Shown here in pieces: positions 1 through 5,703 of a stretch of 26,232 bases of DNA (its first letter is position 1; each line of letters starts with the position of its first letter). The translations under genes and the position numbers were made by a program. Source of the DNA: Streptococcaceae bacterium AM104-57 (GTDB lineage: Bacteria > Bacillota > Bacilli > Lactobacillales > Streptococcaceae); the NCBI GenBank assembly GCA_027659245.1, contig JAQDPW010000018.1, forward strand, positions 14,518 to 40,749. Reading direction: 5' to 3'. The notes under the pieces were generated by a model. It searched no databases, was not told the origin of the DNA, and saw nothing but the letters and a program-made list of their open reading frames with translations.

Positions 1-26
1 AGTCTAATTTTAGGGACTAGATTCAG

Positions 27-71
27 AAAAAAGGCATTACCAGGAGCTTGTTGGTTCTGGTAATGCCTTTT
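27..71. terminator. Bidirectional rho-independent terminator
   Basis: An 11-bp perfect stem GGCATTACCAG (33-43) / CTGGTAATGCC (57-67) surrounds a 13-nt loop. It is preceded by six A and followed by four T, so it can work on both strands. It sits just after the stop codon of the minus-strand kimA-like gene and would end that transcript, and also any plus-strand transcript entering from the left. Confidence 0.9.
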
Positions 72-73
72 CT

Positions 74-1918
74 TTATTCTTTCAAATGATATGAATAGCT
101 GGCAACGACGACATCTTCGTGCCATCTGAGAGCGTATTTCAATTTGAGGCTCATTTGATTGTGGAGGATATTTTGCCAAGGTTTGTTAGGGATGAATTGG
201 GGCACTAGAACTGTGACTGTGTAATTCTTTTTCTTGGCTTCTTGAGAGATTTTTCGAACATAGCGGACTGTAGGAGTAATGATATCGCGATAGCTAGTAT
301 TAATGTTTTTTAGAGTAATATTTGGGAAGTAGTCGGCAAATTCTTGGAGGATTTCTTGGTCTTTTTCTTCGGTTTCCTTGGTGGAAATGTGCATGGCCAA
401 AACTTCATCTCCAATACTTTGAGCGTAATTAATCGCTCCGACGCTAACTCGGGTGACATTTCCTACTAGGACAAGGACGACATTGCCATCGTAGGTTTTC
501 TTTTGAATTCCTTCATAGAGTCGAAGCTGTTTAGCTACCTTTTGGTAATGACTGTGGATGGACAAAAATAGGAAGGTTAAGACTAGGATAATTGGGAAGA
601 AGGGCCAGATATCTCCAAGTCTGAAGAAGAGTAAGATAAGAACGATGGCATAACAAATGATGGCACCTAGGATATTTGCAAAGGCAGACTTTAAGAAATG
701 AGAGCCTTTTTCTTTTTTCCAGTGGCGAATCATCCCTGTTTGAGAAAGGGCAAAAGGAACGAAAACTCCGATAGTATAAAGAGGGATCAAGCGTTCAGTA
801 TTTCCATTGAAAATGAGCAGAAGGATCATAGCACCGAAGGCTAAGGTCAAAATACCGTTTGAGTAACCCAGGCGGTCTCCCTTTTCCATAAAGAGATGGG
901 GCATGTACTTGTTCTTAGCCATATTGTAAGCCAACATTGGAAAGGCAGAAAAACCAGTATTTGCAGCAACGGCTAGGATTAGGGCTGTTGAGAATTGGAA
1001 GAGATAATAAACAATCTGACCGAGAGCTGAATCCCCTAAAATCCCTTTAGCCATTTGTGAGAGGATTGTTTCTCCATGTTGAGGTGTAATTCCCATCCAG
1101 TAATTTAAGAAGGTAATCCCTGCAAATAGAAATCCAAGAATTAGAGACATGATAGTAAGCGTCTGGGCTGCGTTTTTTTCTTTGGGGGTCTTGAAAAATG
1201 GAACGGCATTTGAGATGGCTTCAACACCTGTTAGTGAAGCTGAACCGCTGGTGAAGGCTCTTAAGATTAGGACAATTGAGAGACTTGGGACAGTTTGACC
1301 AATTGCAGAAGTTGCATGGTAGCTGAGAGAACCTGTCAACAGTTGGAAGATACCAAACAATAAGAGGAAGACCGTACTAAAGATAAAGAGATAGACTGGG
1401 ATCATCAGAGAGCTTGCGGATTCCTTTAGTCCTCGTAGATTTAAAAGCATGAGCAAACATACTAGAAAAATGGAAATGTGGAGGTTGTAAGGATGGAGTG
1501 TAGGAAGTGCAGCTGTAATCGCATCAGCACCTGCAGCTACCGATACGGCTACTGTCAGCATGTAGTCAACAAGCAGGCTTCCCCCAGCAATCAAACCTAA
1601 CTCAGGTGAGAGGTTTTCTCGAGTAACCATATAGGCACCCCCACCTTGAGGGTAGGCGTGAATGATTTGTCGGTAAGAAATGGTTAGACTAGCAAGTAGC
1701 AAGAGGACAAAAATGCCGATAGGAAGACTCCACCAAATAGCGAGGGGGGAAAGACTAGCCAAGACAAGAACGACCTGCTCAGGTCCATAAGCGATAGAAG
1801 ATAGGGCATCACTTGAAAGCATTGCAAGCGCCTGTGTTTTTCCAAGTAGTCCTCCCTCGCCTTCAGTTAAGGACTTAAGGGGACGACCAATAAAGGTATA
1901 TTTTAATTTTGTAAACAT
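74..1918 (-). CDS. kimA: KimA-type potassium importer (APC/KUP superfamily)
   Basis: This 614-residue multi-spanning membrane protein probably imports K+ with protons. About 12 hydrophobic helices fill roughly residues 25-460, followed by a cytosolic domain of about 150 residues. The N-terminus (IGRPLKS, LAMLSSDALSSIAYG), the helix-1/3 region (SYRQIIHAYPQGGGAY, GGSLLVDYMLTVAVS) and the far C-terminus (PQFIPNKPWQNILHNQ) match my memory of B. subtilis KimA (YdaO, about 607 aa) almost motif for motif. In B. subtilis KimA the C-terminal domain binds c-di-AMP. The reading frame is open for 21 more codons upstream, but I chose the ATG at 1918 because it has a good ribosome binding site (AAAAGGAAAG) and the predicted -10 and -35 lie inside the longer version. 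It is transcribed divergently from tatD. Such proteins are often annotated only as amino acid permease; the substrate is inferred from the family. Confidence 0.85.
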   Translation of the reverse strand: MFTKLKYTFIGRPLKSLTEGEGGLLGKTQALAMLSSDALSSIAYGPEQVVLVLASLSPLAIWWSLPIGIFVLLLLASLTISYRQIIHAYPQGGGAYMVTRENLSPELGLIAGGSLLVDYMLTVAVSVAAGADAITAALPTLHPYNLHISIFLVCLLMLLNLRGLKESASSLMIPVYLFIFSTVFLLLFGIFQLLTGSLSYHATSAIGQTVPSLSIVLILRAFTSGSASLTGVEAISNAVPFFKTPKEKNAAQTLTIMSLILGFLFAGITFLNYWMGITPQHGETILSQMAKGILGDSALGQIVYYLFQFSTALILAVAANTGFSAFPMLAYNMAKNKYMPHLFMEKGDRLGYSNGILTLAFGAMILLLIFNGNTERLIPLYTIGVFVPFALSQTGMIRHWKKEKGSHFLKSAFANILGAIICYAIVLILLFFRLGDIWPFFPIILVLTFLFLSIHSHYQKVAKQLRLYEGIQKKTYDGNVVLVLVGNVTRVSVGAINYAQSIGDEVLAMHISTKETEEKDQEILQEFADYFPNITLKNINTSYRDIITPTVRYVRKISQEAKKKNYTVTVLVPQFIPNKPWQNILHNQMSLKLKYALRWHEDVVVASYSYHLKE

Positions 1919-1952
1919 TTTCTTTCCTTTTCTGAAAATTTCAACAAGAGTT

Positions 1953-1981
1953 ATTATACTGCTATGAAAAAATACCGTCAA
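1953..1981 (-). promoter_or_regulatory. Promoter of the kimA-like gene
   Basis: Read on the minus strand, TTGACG (1981-1976) and TATAAT (1958-1953) are separated by exactly 17 bp. Transcription would start near 1946, leaving a leader of only about 28 nt before the ATG at 1918. That leader has room for a ribosome binding site but not for a riboswitch. Confidence 0.85.
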
Positions 1982-2035
1982 GAAAAAATGAATGATTTCA
2001 AAATATTTTTTCCTATAAGAATGAGACTAGTTTTT

Positions 2036-2044
2036 TGGTATAAT
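2036..2044 (+). promoter_or_regulatory. Extended -10 promoter of tatD-rnmV
   Basis: TGGTATAAT is a perfect extended -10 with no recognisable -35. Transcription would start near 2051, 22 nt before the tatD ATG. The 154-bp gap between kimA and tatD therefore holds two divergent promoters and no gene. Confidence 0.8.
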
Positions 2045-2072
2045 AGAAGGTAGAAAAAACGAGGGAATATAC

Positions 2073-2849
2073 ATGATTTTTGATACACATACCCACTTGA
2101 ATGTGGAAGAATTTTCAGGAAGAGAAGCAGAAGAAATAGCCTTAGCAGCTGAAATGGGTGTGACTCGGATGAATATTGTTGGTTTTGACAAACCGACTAT
2201 TGAGCGTGCTCTTGAACTAGTGGACAAGTATGACCAACTCTATGCGACTATTGGTTGGCATCCAACAGAGGCAGGGACCTATACAGAGGATGTTGAGAAT
2301 TATTTGCTAGAAAAACTAAAACATCCTAAAATTGTTGCCTTGGGCGAGATTGGTTTGGACTACCACTGGATGACAGCCCCTAAAGAAGTACAGGAACAAG
2401 TTTTCCGTCGTCAGATTCAGCTATCTAAGGAACTGGACTTGCCTTTTGTGGTTCACACCCGTGATGCGCTCGAAGATACCTATGAAATTATTAAGAGTGA
2501 GGGAGTTGGTCCACGTGGCGGCATCATGCACTCCTTCTCAGGTTCTTTGGATTGGGCGGAGAAGTTTGTAGAGCTTGGGATGACTATTTCCTTTTCTGGA
2601 GTCGTTACCTTCAAGAAGGCAACAGATATTCAGGAAGCAGCCAAAGAGTTACCTTTGGATAAGATTTTGGTAGAAACGGATGCGCCTTATTTAGCCCCAG
2701 TACCCAGGCGTGGTCGTGAAAACAAGACAGCTTACACGCGCTATGTAGTAGACTTTATTGCAGACTTGCGTGGCATGACAACAGAAGAATTGGCAGCTGC
2801 GACAAGTGCTAATGCAGAACGAATCTTTGGATTGGAACGTAAATCATGA
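2073..2849 (+). CDS. tatD: TatD-family metal-dependent deoxyribonuclease
   Basis: This 258-residue cytosolic hydrolase has the TatD TIM-barrel signature. Metal ligands can be read in order: HxH at H6/H8, the glutamate of GEIGLDY at E92, H128 in VVHTRDA, H153 in MHSFSG, and D203 in ETDAPYLAP. TatD proteins are 3'-5' exonucleases or AP-type DNases linked to DNA repair, and the length is typical (about 255-260). The ATG follows a GAGGG ribosome binding site and the extended -10 at 2036. The stop codon overlaps the start of rnmV (ATGA), so the two genes are translationally coupled, a common arrangement in Firmicutes. The exact physiological substrate is not known. Confidence 0.95.
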   Translation: MIFDTHTHLNVEEFSGREAEEIALAAEMGVTRMNIVGFDKPTIERALELVDKYDQLYATIGWHPTEAGTYTEDVENYLLEKLKHPKIVALGEIGLDYHWMTAPKEVQEQVFRRQIQLSKELDLPFVVHTRDALEDTYEIIKSEGVGPRGGIMHSFSGSLDWAEKFVELGMTISFSGVVTFKKATDIQEAAKELPLDKILVETDAPYLAPVPRRGRENKTAYTRYVVDFIADLRGMTTEELAAATSANAERIFGLERKS

Positions 2850-3406
2850 AAGAGAAAATTTCCCAAGTCATCGTAGTCGAAGGACGCGATGATACGGCCA
2901 ATCTTAAACGTTATTTTGATGTGGAGACTTATGAGACTCGTGGTTCGGCTATCAATGAACAGGACCTTGAACGAATCCAACGTTTACATGAACGTCATGG
3001 GGTGATTGTCTTTACAGATCCTGATTTCAACGGGGAACGCATTCGTCGGATGATTATGACGGCCATTCCGACAGTTCAGCACGCCTTTCTCAAACGTGAT
3101 GAGGCAGTGCCAAAATCTAAGACCAAGGGACGTTCTCTAGGAATTGAGCATGCTAGCTATGAAGACTTGAAGACAGCACTAGAACAAGTAACTGAGCAGT
3201 TTGAAGCAGAAAGCGACTTTGATATTAGCCGTAGTGACTTGATTCGCCTTGGTTTTCTAGCCGGAGCAGATAGCCGAAAACGCAGAGAATATCTAGGAGA
3301 AAGTCTTCGTATCGGTTATTCCAATGGGAAACAACTCCTTAAACGTTTAGAGTTATTTGGCATCAGTTTAGCAGAAGTTGAAGAGGCTATGAAATCATAT
3401 GAATAG
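2846..3406 (+). CDS. rnmV: Ribonuclease M5 (5S rRNA maturation)
   Basis: This 186-residue Toprim-domain nuclease processes 5S rRNA precursor to its mature ends, usually with ribosomal protein L18 as cofactor. The Toprim core fills the first half: VVEGRDD with catalytic E12, then DPD at residues 58-60, followed by the family's FNGERIRR and GIEHA segments. The length is normal for the family. It starts inside the end of tatD (4-nt overlap). In many Firmicutes rnmV is followed closely by ksgA; here about 3.7 kb of other genes lies between them, beginning with a ComR-like regulator. Confidence 0.95.
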   Translation: MKEKISQVIVVEGRDDTANLKRYFDVETYETRGSAINEQDLERIQRLHERHGVIVFTDPDFNGERIRRMIMTAIPTVQHAFLKRDEAVPKSKTKGRSLGIEHASYEDLKTALEQVTEQFEAESDFDISRSDLIRLGFLAGADSRKRREYLGESLRIGYSNGKQLLKRLELFGISLAEVEEAMKSYE

Positions 3407-3430
3407 GTGTGAATGTAGCCTATAAAATCA

Positions 3431-3452
3431 CTTTGCTTTCAAAGTTTTTTTT
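3431..3452 (+). terminator. Possible weak terminator after rnmV
   Basis: A 5-bp stem CTTTG/CAAAG with a CTTT loop is followed by eight T. The stem is short, so termination may be partial, and the regulator gene downstream could be reached by read-through. I see no convincing promoter in 3407-3479 (only TATAAA at 3421 without a -35). Confidence 0.4.
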
Positions 3453-3479
3453 CGAAGCAGGTAGAAGAGGAGGCGTCTG

Positions 3480-4379
3480 ATGTTAATTGGTCAAAAAATA
3501 AAAGAGATTCGGGTGGGGAAAGGCATTAGCCGTCCAGAATTTTGTGGAGATGAGCAAGAACTGACGGTTCGTCAACTATCGCGAATCGAAAGTGGCGCTT
3601 CACAACCAAGTCTTCCCAAGTTAGACTATATTGCACGCCGTTTAGGAGTGCCAGCTTATAGTCTAATGCCAGATTTCACAGCCCTTCCTTCTGGTTACCT
3701 GGAGCTGAAATACCAGATTTTACGTGAACCAATCTATGGTAAAGAAGAGGAATACGATAAGAAAGAAGCATGCTTGGAAGAAATTTATAAAACATATTTT
3801 GATAAGCTTCCTAAAGAAGAACAGCTGGCATGTGAAGTACTACAGGCAAGTTTGGATACCTCTAGAACTAGGAGACCTGAATATGCTGAATTGATACTTG
3901 AGGAAAATATGCATGAAATTACAGAAAAAGAGGCTTATTCAGTAAACGATATTTTATTGATTCGTTTGTTTTTCTATCAAATGCTTATTAGAAAAGATCT
4001 TGCTAAATTTGTGAATCAAATTGAGAAAATTATGTCACTTCTTGCAAAGCAGAAGGAAATAACTCGATTGGAAAATTTTTTTATAATAAGAGATACCCTT
4101 ATCGCAGGGATGTGTTGTCTTGAAAAGGTAGAATTGACTGATTGTTTTAATGACTACTTGTCCGGCTTACAGGAAATAATGGATAGAACTCAAGATTATC
4201 AAAAGAAACCTCTTGTGTTTATGTTTTTGTGGAAACAAGCATTAAGAGAAAGAAGAGATTTTAGTTTAGCTGAGTCATTTTACCAGTCTTCTAAAACCTT
4301 TGCTCATTTAATTGGTAAGGATTTTTTGGTAAAAAAATTAACAGAAGAGTGGCAGGAAGATGTTAAAAAATATTTATAA
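3480..4379 (+). CDS. ComR/PlcR-like RRNPP transcriptional regulator
   Basis: This 299-residue cytosolic regulator has an N-terminal XRE helix-turn-helix (about residues 5-65) and an all-helical TPR-like remainder, the layout of the RRNPP family that binds re-imported peptide pheromones. The HTH segment (ELTVRQLSRIESGASQPSL, then KLDYIARRLG) resembles the competence regulator ComR, as does the following stretch (LPSGYLELK, EEIYKTYFDKLPKEEQ). Length also fits ComR (about 300). Homologues in pneumococcal genomes tend to be labelled PlcR-like. The ATG has an excellent AGGAGG site (3467-3472). Two GACA-N4-TGTC palindromes, the core of the ComR box, lie in the intergenic region just after it, which suggests it controls the secreted protein downstream. 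The 3' half is AT-richer than the housekeeping genes around it, a hint of transfer. No comS-like pheromone gene is evident. ComR-type assignment is likely; the activating peptide is unknown. Confidence 0.85.
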   Translation: MLIGQKIKEIRVGKGISRPEFCGDEQELTVRQLSRIESGASQPSLPKLDYIARRLGVPAYSLMPDFTALPSGYLELKYQILREPIYGKEEEYDKKEACLEEIYKTYFDKLPKEEQLACEVLQASLDTSRTRRPEYAELILEENMHEITEKEAYSVNDILLIRLFFYQMLIRKDLAKFVNQIEKIMSLLAKQKEITRLENFFIIRDTLIAGMCCLEKVELTDCFNDYLSGLQEIMDRTQDYQKKPLVFMFLWKQALRERRDFSLAESFYQSSKTFAHLIGKDFLVKKLTEEWQEDVKKYL

Positions 4380-4394
4380 AAATAGTGGGACAAT

Positions 4395-4406
4395 GACAAA
4401 AATGTC
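4395..4406 (+). promoter_or_regulatory. ComR-box-like palindrome, copy 1
   Basis: GACA-AAAA-TGTC, extended by one more pair to TGACA/TGTCA (4394-4407), lies 15 nt after the regulator stop codon. It matches the GACA-N4-TGTC core of the ComR box. No -10 element is visible at a suitable distance downstream, so this copy may be an auxiliary site rather than a promoter operator. Confidence 0.55.
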
Positions 4407-4424
4407 ACTGTGGTTATCGCAACA

Positions 4425-4457
4425 CAGTTCTAAAGTTCGTCTTTAGAGCTGTTTTTT
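4425..4457 (+). terminator. Rho-independent terminator of the regulator gene
   Basis: An 11-bp stem CAGTTCTAAAG/CTTTAGAGCTG with one wobble position closes on a TTCGT loop and is followed by six T. It separates the regulator transcript from the transcript of the secreted protein and lies between the two ComR-box-like sites. Confidence 0.85.
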
Positions 4458-4498
4458 AGATATAAGCTAAAAATGACAAGAAATAGTAAAATTTTAAG

Positions 4499-4540
4499 GA
4501 CATTGATGTCATGGATAGTGTGATAAATATGGAGTATAAT
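4499..4540 (+). promoter_or_regulatory. ComR-box-like operator with promoter P1
   Basis: A second palindrome GACA-TTGA-TGTC (4499-4510; the inner pairs also match, GACAT/ATGTC) precedes TATAAT (4535-4540) by 24 bp. With a start near 4547 the palindrome is centred at about -42, the usual place for an activator that contacts RNA polymerase. The -35 region (TGGATA, 4512-4517) is poor, which fits activator dependence. Transcript P1 would have a leader of about 150 nt before the secreted-protein ATG at 4698. Confidence 0.65.
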
Positions 4541-4604
4541 AATTATAAAAAATCATTTCAGGGTGTTATTTTAACAATTTAGATAAAAACAAATAATTTT
4601 AGAA

Positions 4605-4639
4605 TATCATTTGATAATATAATAGTATCAACGTTGATA
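4605..4639 (+). promoter_or_regulatory. Second promoter P2 flanked by two TATCA/TGATA palindromes
   Basis: TATCA-TT-TGATA (4605-4616) and the perfect 14-bp palindrome TATCAACGTTGATA (4626-4639) have centres 22 bp apart, about two helix turns. A consensus -10, TATAAT (4618-4623), lies between them and has no good -35. The second palindrome would cover the start point (about 4630). The layout suggests an operator, perhaps for a regulator other than the ComR-like protein. The rest of 4380-4697 is AT-rich and holds no gene with a ribosome binding site. Confidence 0.5.
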
Positions 4640-4697
4640 ATGGAAAGAGGAGCAAGTAACTCAATAATCTTGCTATAAAATCAGAGGAGAAAACAAA

Positions 4698-5177
4698 ATG
4701 AAAAACAAAATTATAACAAAAACAGTAGTTGCTTTAAGTTGTTTTTTAACCTTAAGTACTGTTGCTCTTCCTTCTGCAACTGTTTTTGCTACTACATCTT
4801 CGGTTTCAGATAAAGCAACTCAACTTTCAAAACGTTCTAAGGCAATTAATAGTGAAGGAAAGCATATCTATGTAGATAATGGACGTATCTTAGAGTTTGA
4901 TAAGGACACTGTTTCACAAGAGGATATTCAAGCTGCCAAAATGGACAGAGGGAAGTGGTCTACTGCAGTTAAAGCTATTCGAAAAGGTTATAATAGAGTC
5001 CCTTCAAATGTTAAAAGATGGATAAATCAATATATAGGTTTAAATGCGATACTGGGCACACTAGATCACTTTACTGGTTGGATTGAAGACGGAATCTACC
5101 AGGCTTGTAAGAGTGCAGGTATGCCAGATTGGATGGCTTGGACAGTGGCTAAAGCTTTGACCTTAATAGCACTATAG
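4698..5177 (+). CDS. Secreted Trp-rich protein, bacteriocin candidate
   Basis: I do not recognise a named family with certainty. The 159-residue product starts with a classical Sec signal peptide (basic MKNK, hydrophobic core, predicted cleavage after VFA at residue 31), leaving about 128 residues. The mature part has an acidic/neutral region to about residue 80, a basic stretch (residues 80-107, many K and R), then a hydrophobic tail with GTLDHFTGWIEDGIYQACKS and an almost uncharged end (AKALTLIAL). It has five Trp and one Cys (C137) and no LPxTG or double-glycine leader. Small, secreted, cationic then hydrophobic, paired with a tiny membrane protein and placed after a ComR-like regulator: this is the pattern of an unmodified Sec-exported bacteriocin with immunity, like pneumococcal streptococcin-type clusters as I recall them. 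The ribosome binding site AGAGGAG lies at 4682-4688. Alternative roles are a pheromone precursor or a host-directed peptide. Confidence 0.7.
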   Translation: MKNKIITKTVVALSCFLTLSTVALPSATVFATTSSVSDKATQLSKRSKAINSEGKHIYVDNGRILEFDKDTVSQEDIQAAKMDRGKWSTAVKAIRKGYNRVPSNVKRWINQYIGLNAILGTLDHFTGWIEDGIYQACKSAGMPDWMAWTVAKALTLIAL

Positions 5178-5180
5178 TTT

Positions 5181-5348
5181 ATGAAAAAATTAATAAAATA
5201 TGTCCCATTCTTCTTTTGTTTACTATACTTAATAAACGGAATACTTGATCTATACACTTTAAATATTTTAGGTGCAATTTTTAAAATTATAATTAGTACT
5301 TTGGGTATAATAGTCACATATCCGTTTTATAAAGAAGGAAACGAATAA
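5181..5348 (+). CDS. Two-helix small membrane protein, putative immunity protein
   Basis: This 55-residue ORF starts 3 nt after the stop of the secreted-protein gene. It has no Shine-Dalgarno of its own, so translation probably depends on coupling to the upstream gene. The product has a basic N-terminus (MKKLIK), a first hydrophobic helix (about residues 7-22), a short NGILDLYTLN linker, a second hydrophobic helix (about 30-47) and a charged C-terminus (KEGNE). Two-helix proteins of this size encoded directly after a bacteriocin gene commonly give self-immunity. I infer that role here from position and shape only, without recognising the sequence. An rho-independent terminator follows at 5448. 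Confidence 0.65.
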   Translation: MKKLIKYVPFFFCLLYLINGILDLYTLNILGAIFKIIISTLGIIVTYPFYKEGNE

Positions 5349-5447
5349 TTTAAAGAAAGAATTTTGTAATCAGTCTTATTTAGTTGTTATTATGCACAGT
5401 ATGAATAATTCGTGTTTACCATTTGCGAGTGATAAATAATAAACTTT

Positions 5448-5481
5448 AAAAAATCGAAGCTATAAAGAAGCTGATTTTTTT
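5448..5481 (+). terminator. Terminator of the secreted protein / membrane protein pair
   Basis: AAAAAATC-(GA bulge)-AGCT pairs with AGCT-GATTTTTT across a 7-nt loop, ending in a run of seven T. It lies about 100 nt after the small membrane protein. Confidence 0.75.
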
Positions 5482-5532
5482 GAACGTATGTTTCAGGAGA
5501 ATCGGTAAGTCAGCATTTAAAGATTGCCAAGC

Positions 5533-5566
5533 ACTATCTTCCTTCATGAGGGAAGATAGTTTTTTA
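5533..5566 (+). terminator. Second strong terminator in the same intergenic gap
   Basis: A perfect 10-bp stem ACTATCTTCC/GGAAGATAGT with an 8-nt loop is followed by six T. Between it and the previous terminator (5482-5532) no gene or promoter can be recognised, so this terminator appears to serve nothing visible. The rest of 5349-5703 holds only the promoter and leader of the next gene. Confidence 0.85.
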
Positions 5567-5599
5567 GTGTGATTTTCACCCCAAAATACCAAGGGAATA

Positions 5600-5608
5600 T
5601 GATACAAT
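5600..5608 (+). promoter_or_regulatory. Extended -10 promoter of the EF-Tu-D2/SseB-like gene
   Basis: TGATACAAT is an extended -10 with one mismatch in the hexamer and no clear -35. Transcription from about 5615 would give a leader of roughly 90 nt containing two small inverted repeats, GCTTG/CAAGC (5636-5649) and CTCCAC/GTGGAG (5662-5687), before the ribosome binding site. Confidence 0.6.
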
Positions 5609-5703
5609 AGAAGTAATCATATACGGTTTAATCAGGCTTGATAGCAAGCATTAGAAAAGTGCTCCACGGGATTAGCCTTGTGTGGAGTTAATGAGGAAAA
5701 GTT

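Noticed and set aside
2741..2980. Minus-strand frame across the tatD-rnmV junction
   Set aside because: It overlaps two well-supported genes and has no start signal or recognisable product.
4417..4511. A minus-strand 18-codon hydrophobic ORF (from the ATG near 4511), considered as a short hydrophobic peptide pheromone gene
   Set aside because: No Shine-Dalgarno or minus-strand promoter is visible, and its sequence does not show the usual pheromone C-terminus.
4473..4523. A 16-codon ORF between the regulator and the secreted protein, considered as a comS-like pheromone gene
   Set aside because: It has no ribosome binding site or promoter, overlaps the palindrome at 4499-4510 and would not be on the transcript starting near 4547. 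It is kept only as a candidate peptide in the findings.
5392..5439. A 15-codon ORF downstream of the small membrane protein
   Set aside because: No ribosome binding site, no hydrophobic or signal-like features, and it lies in untranslated space before a terminator.
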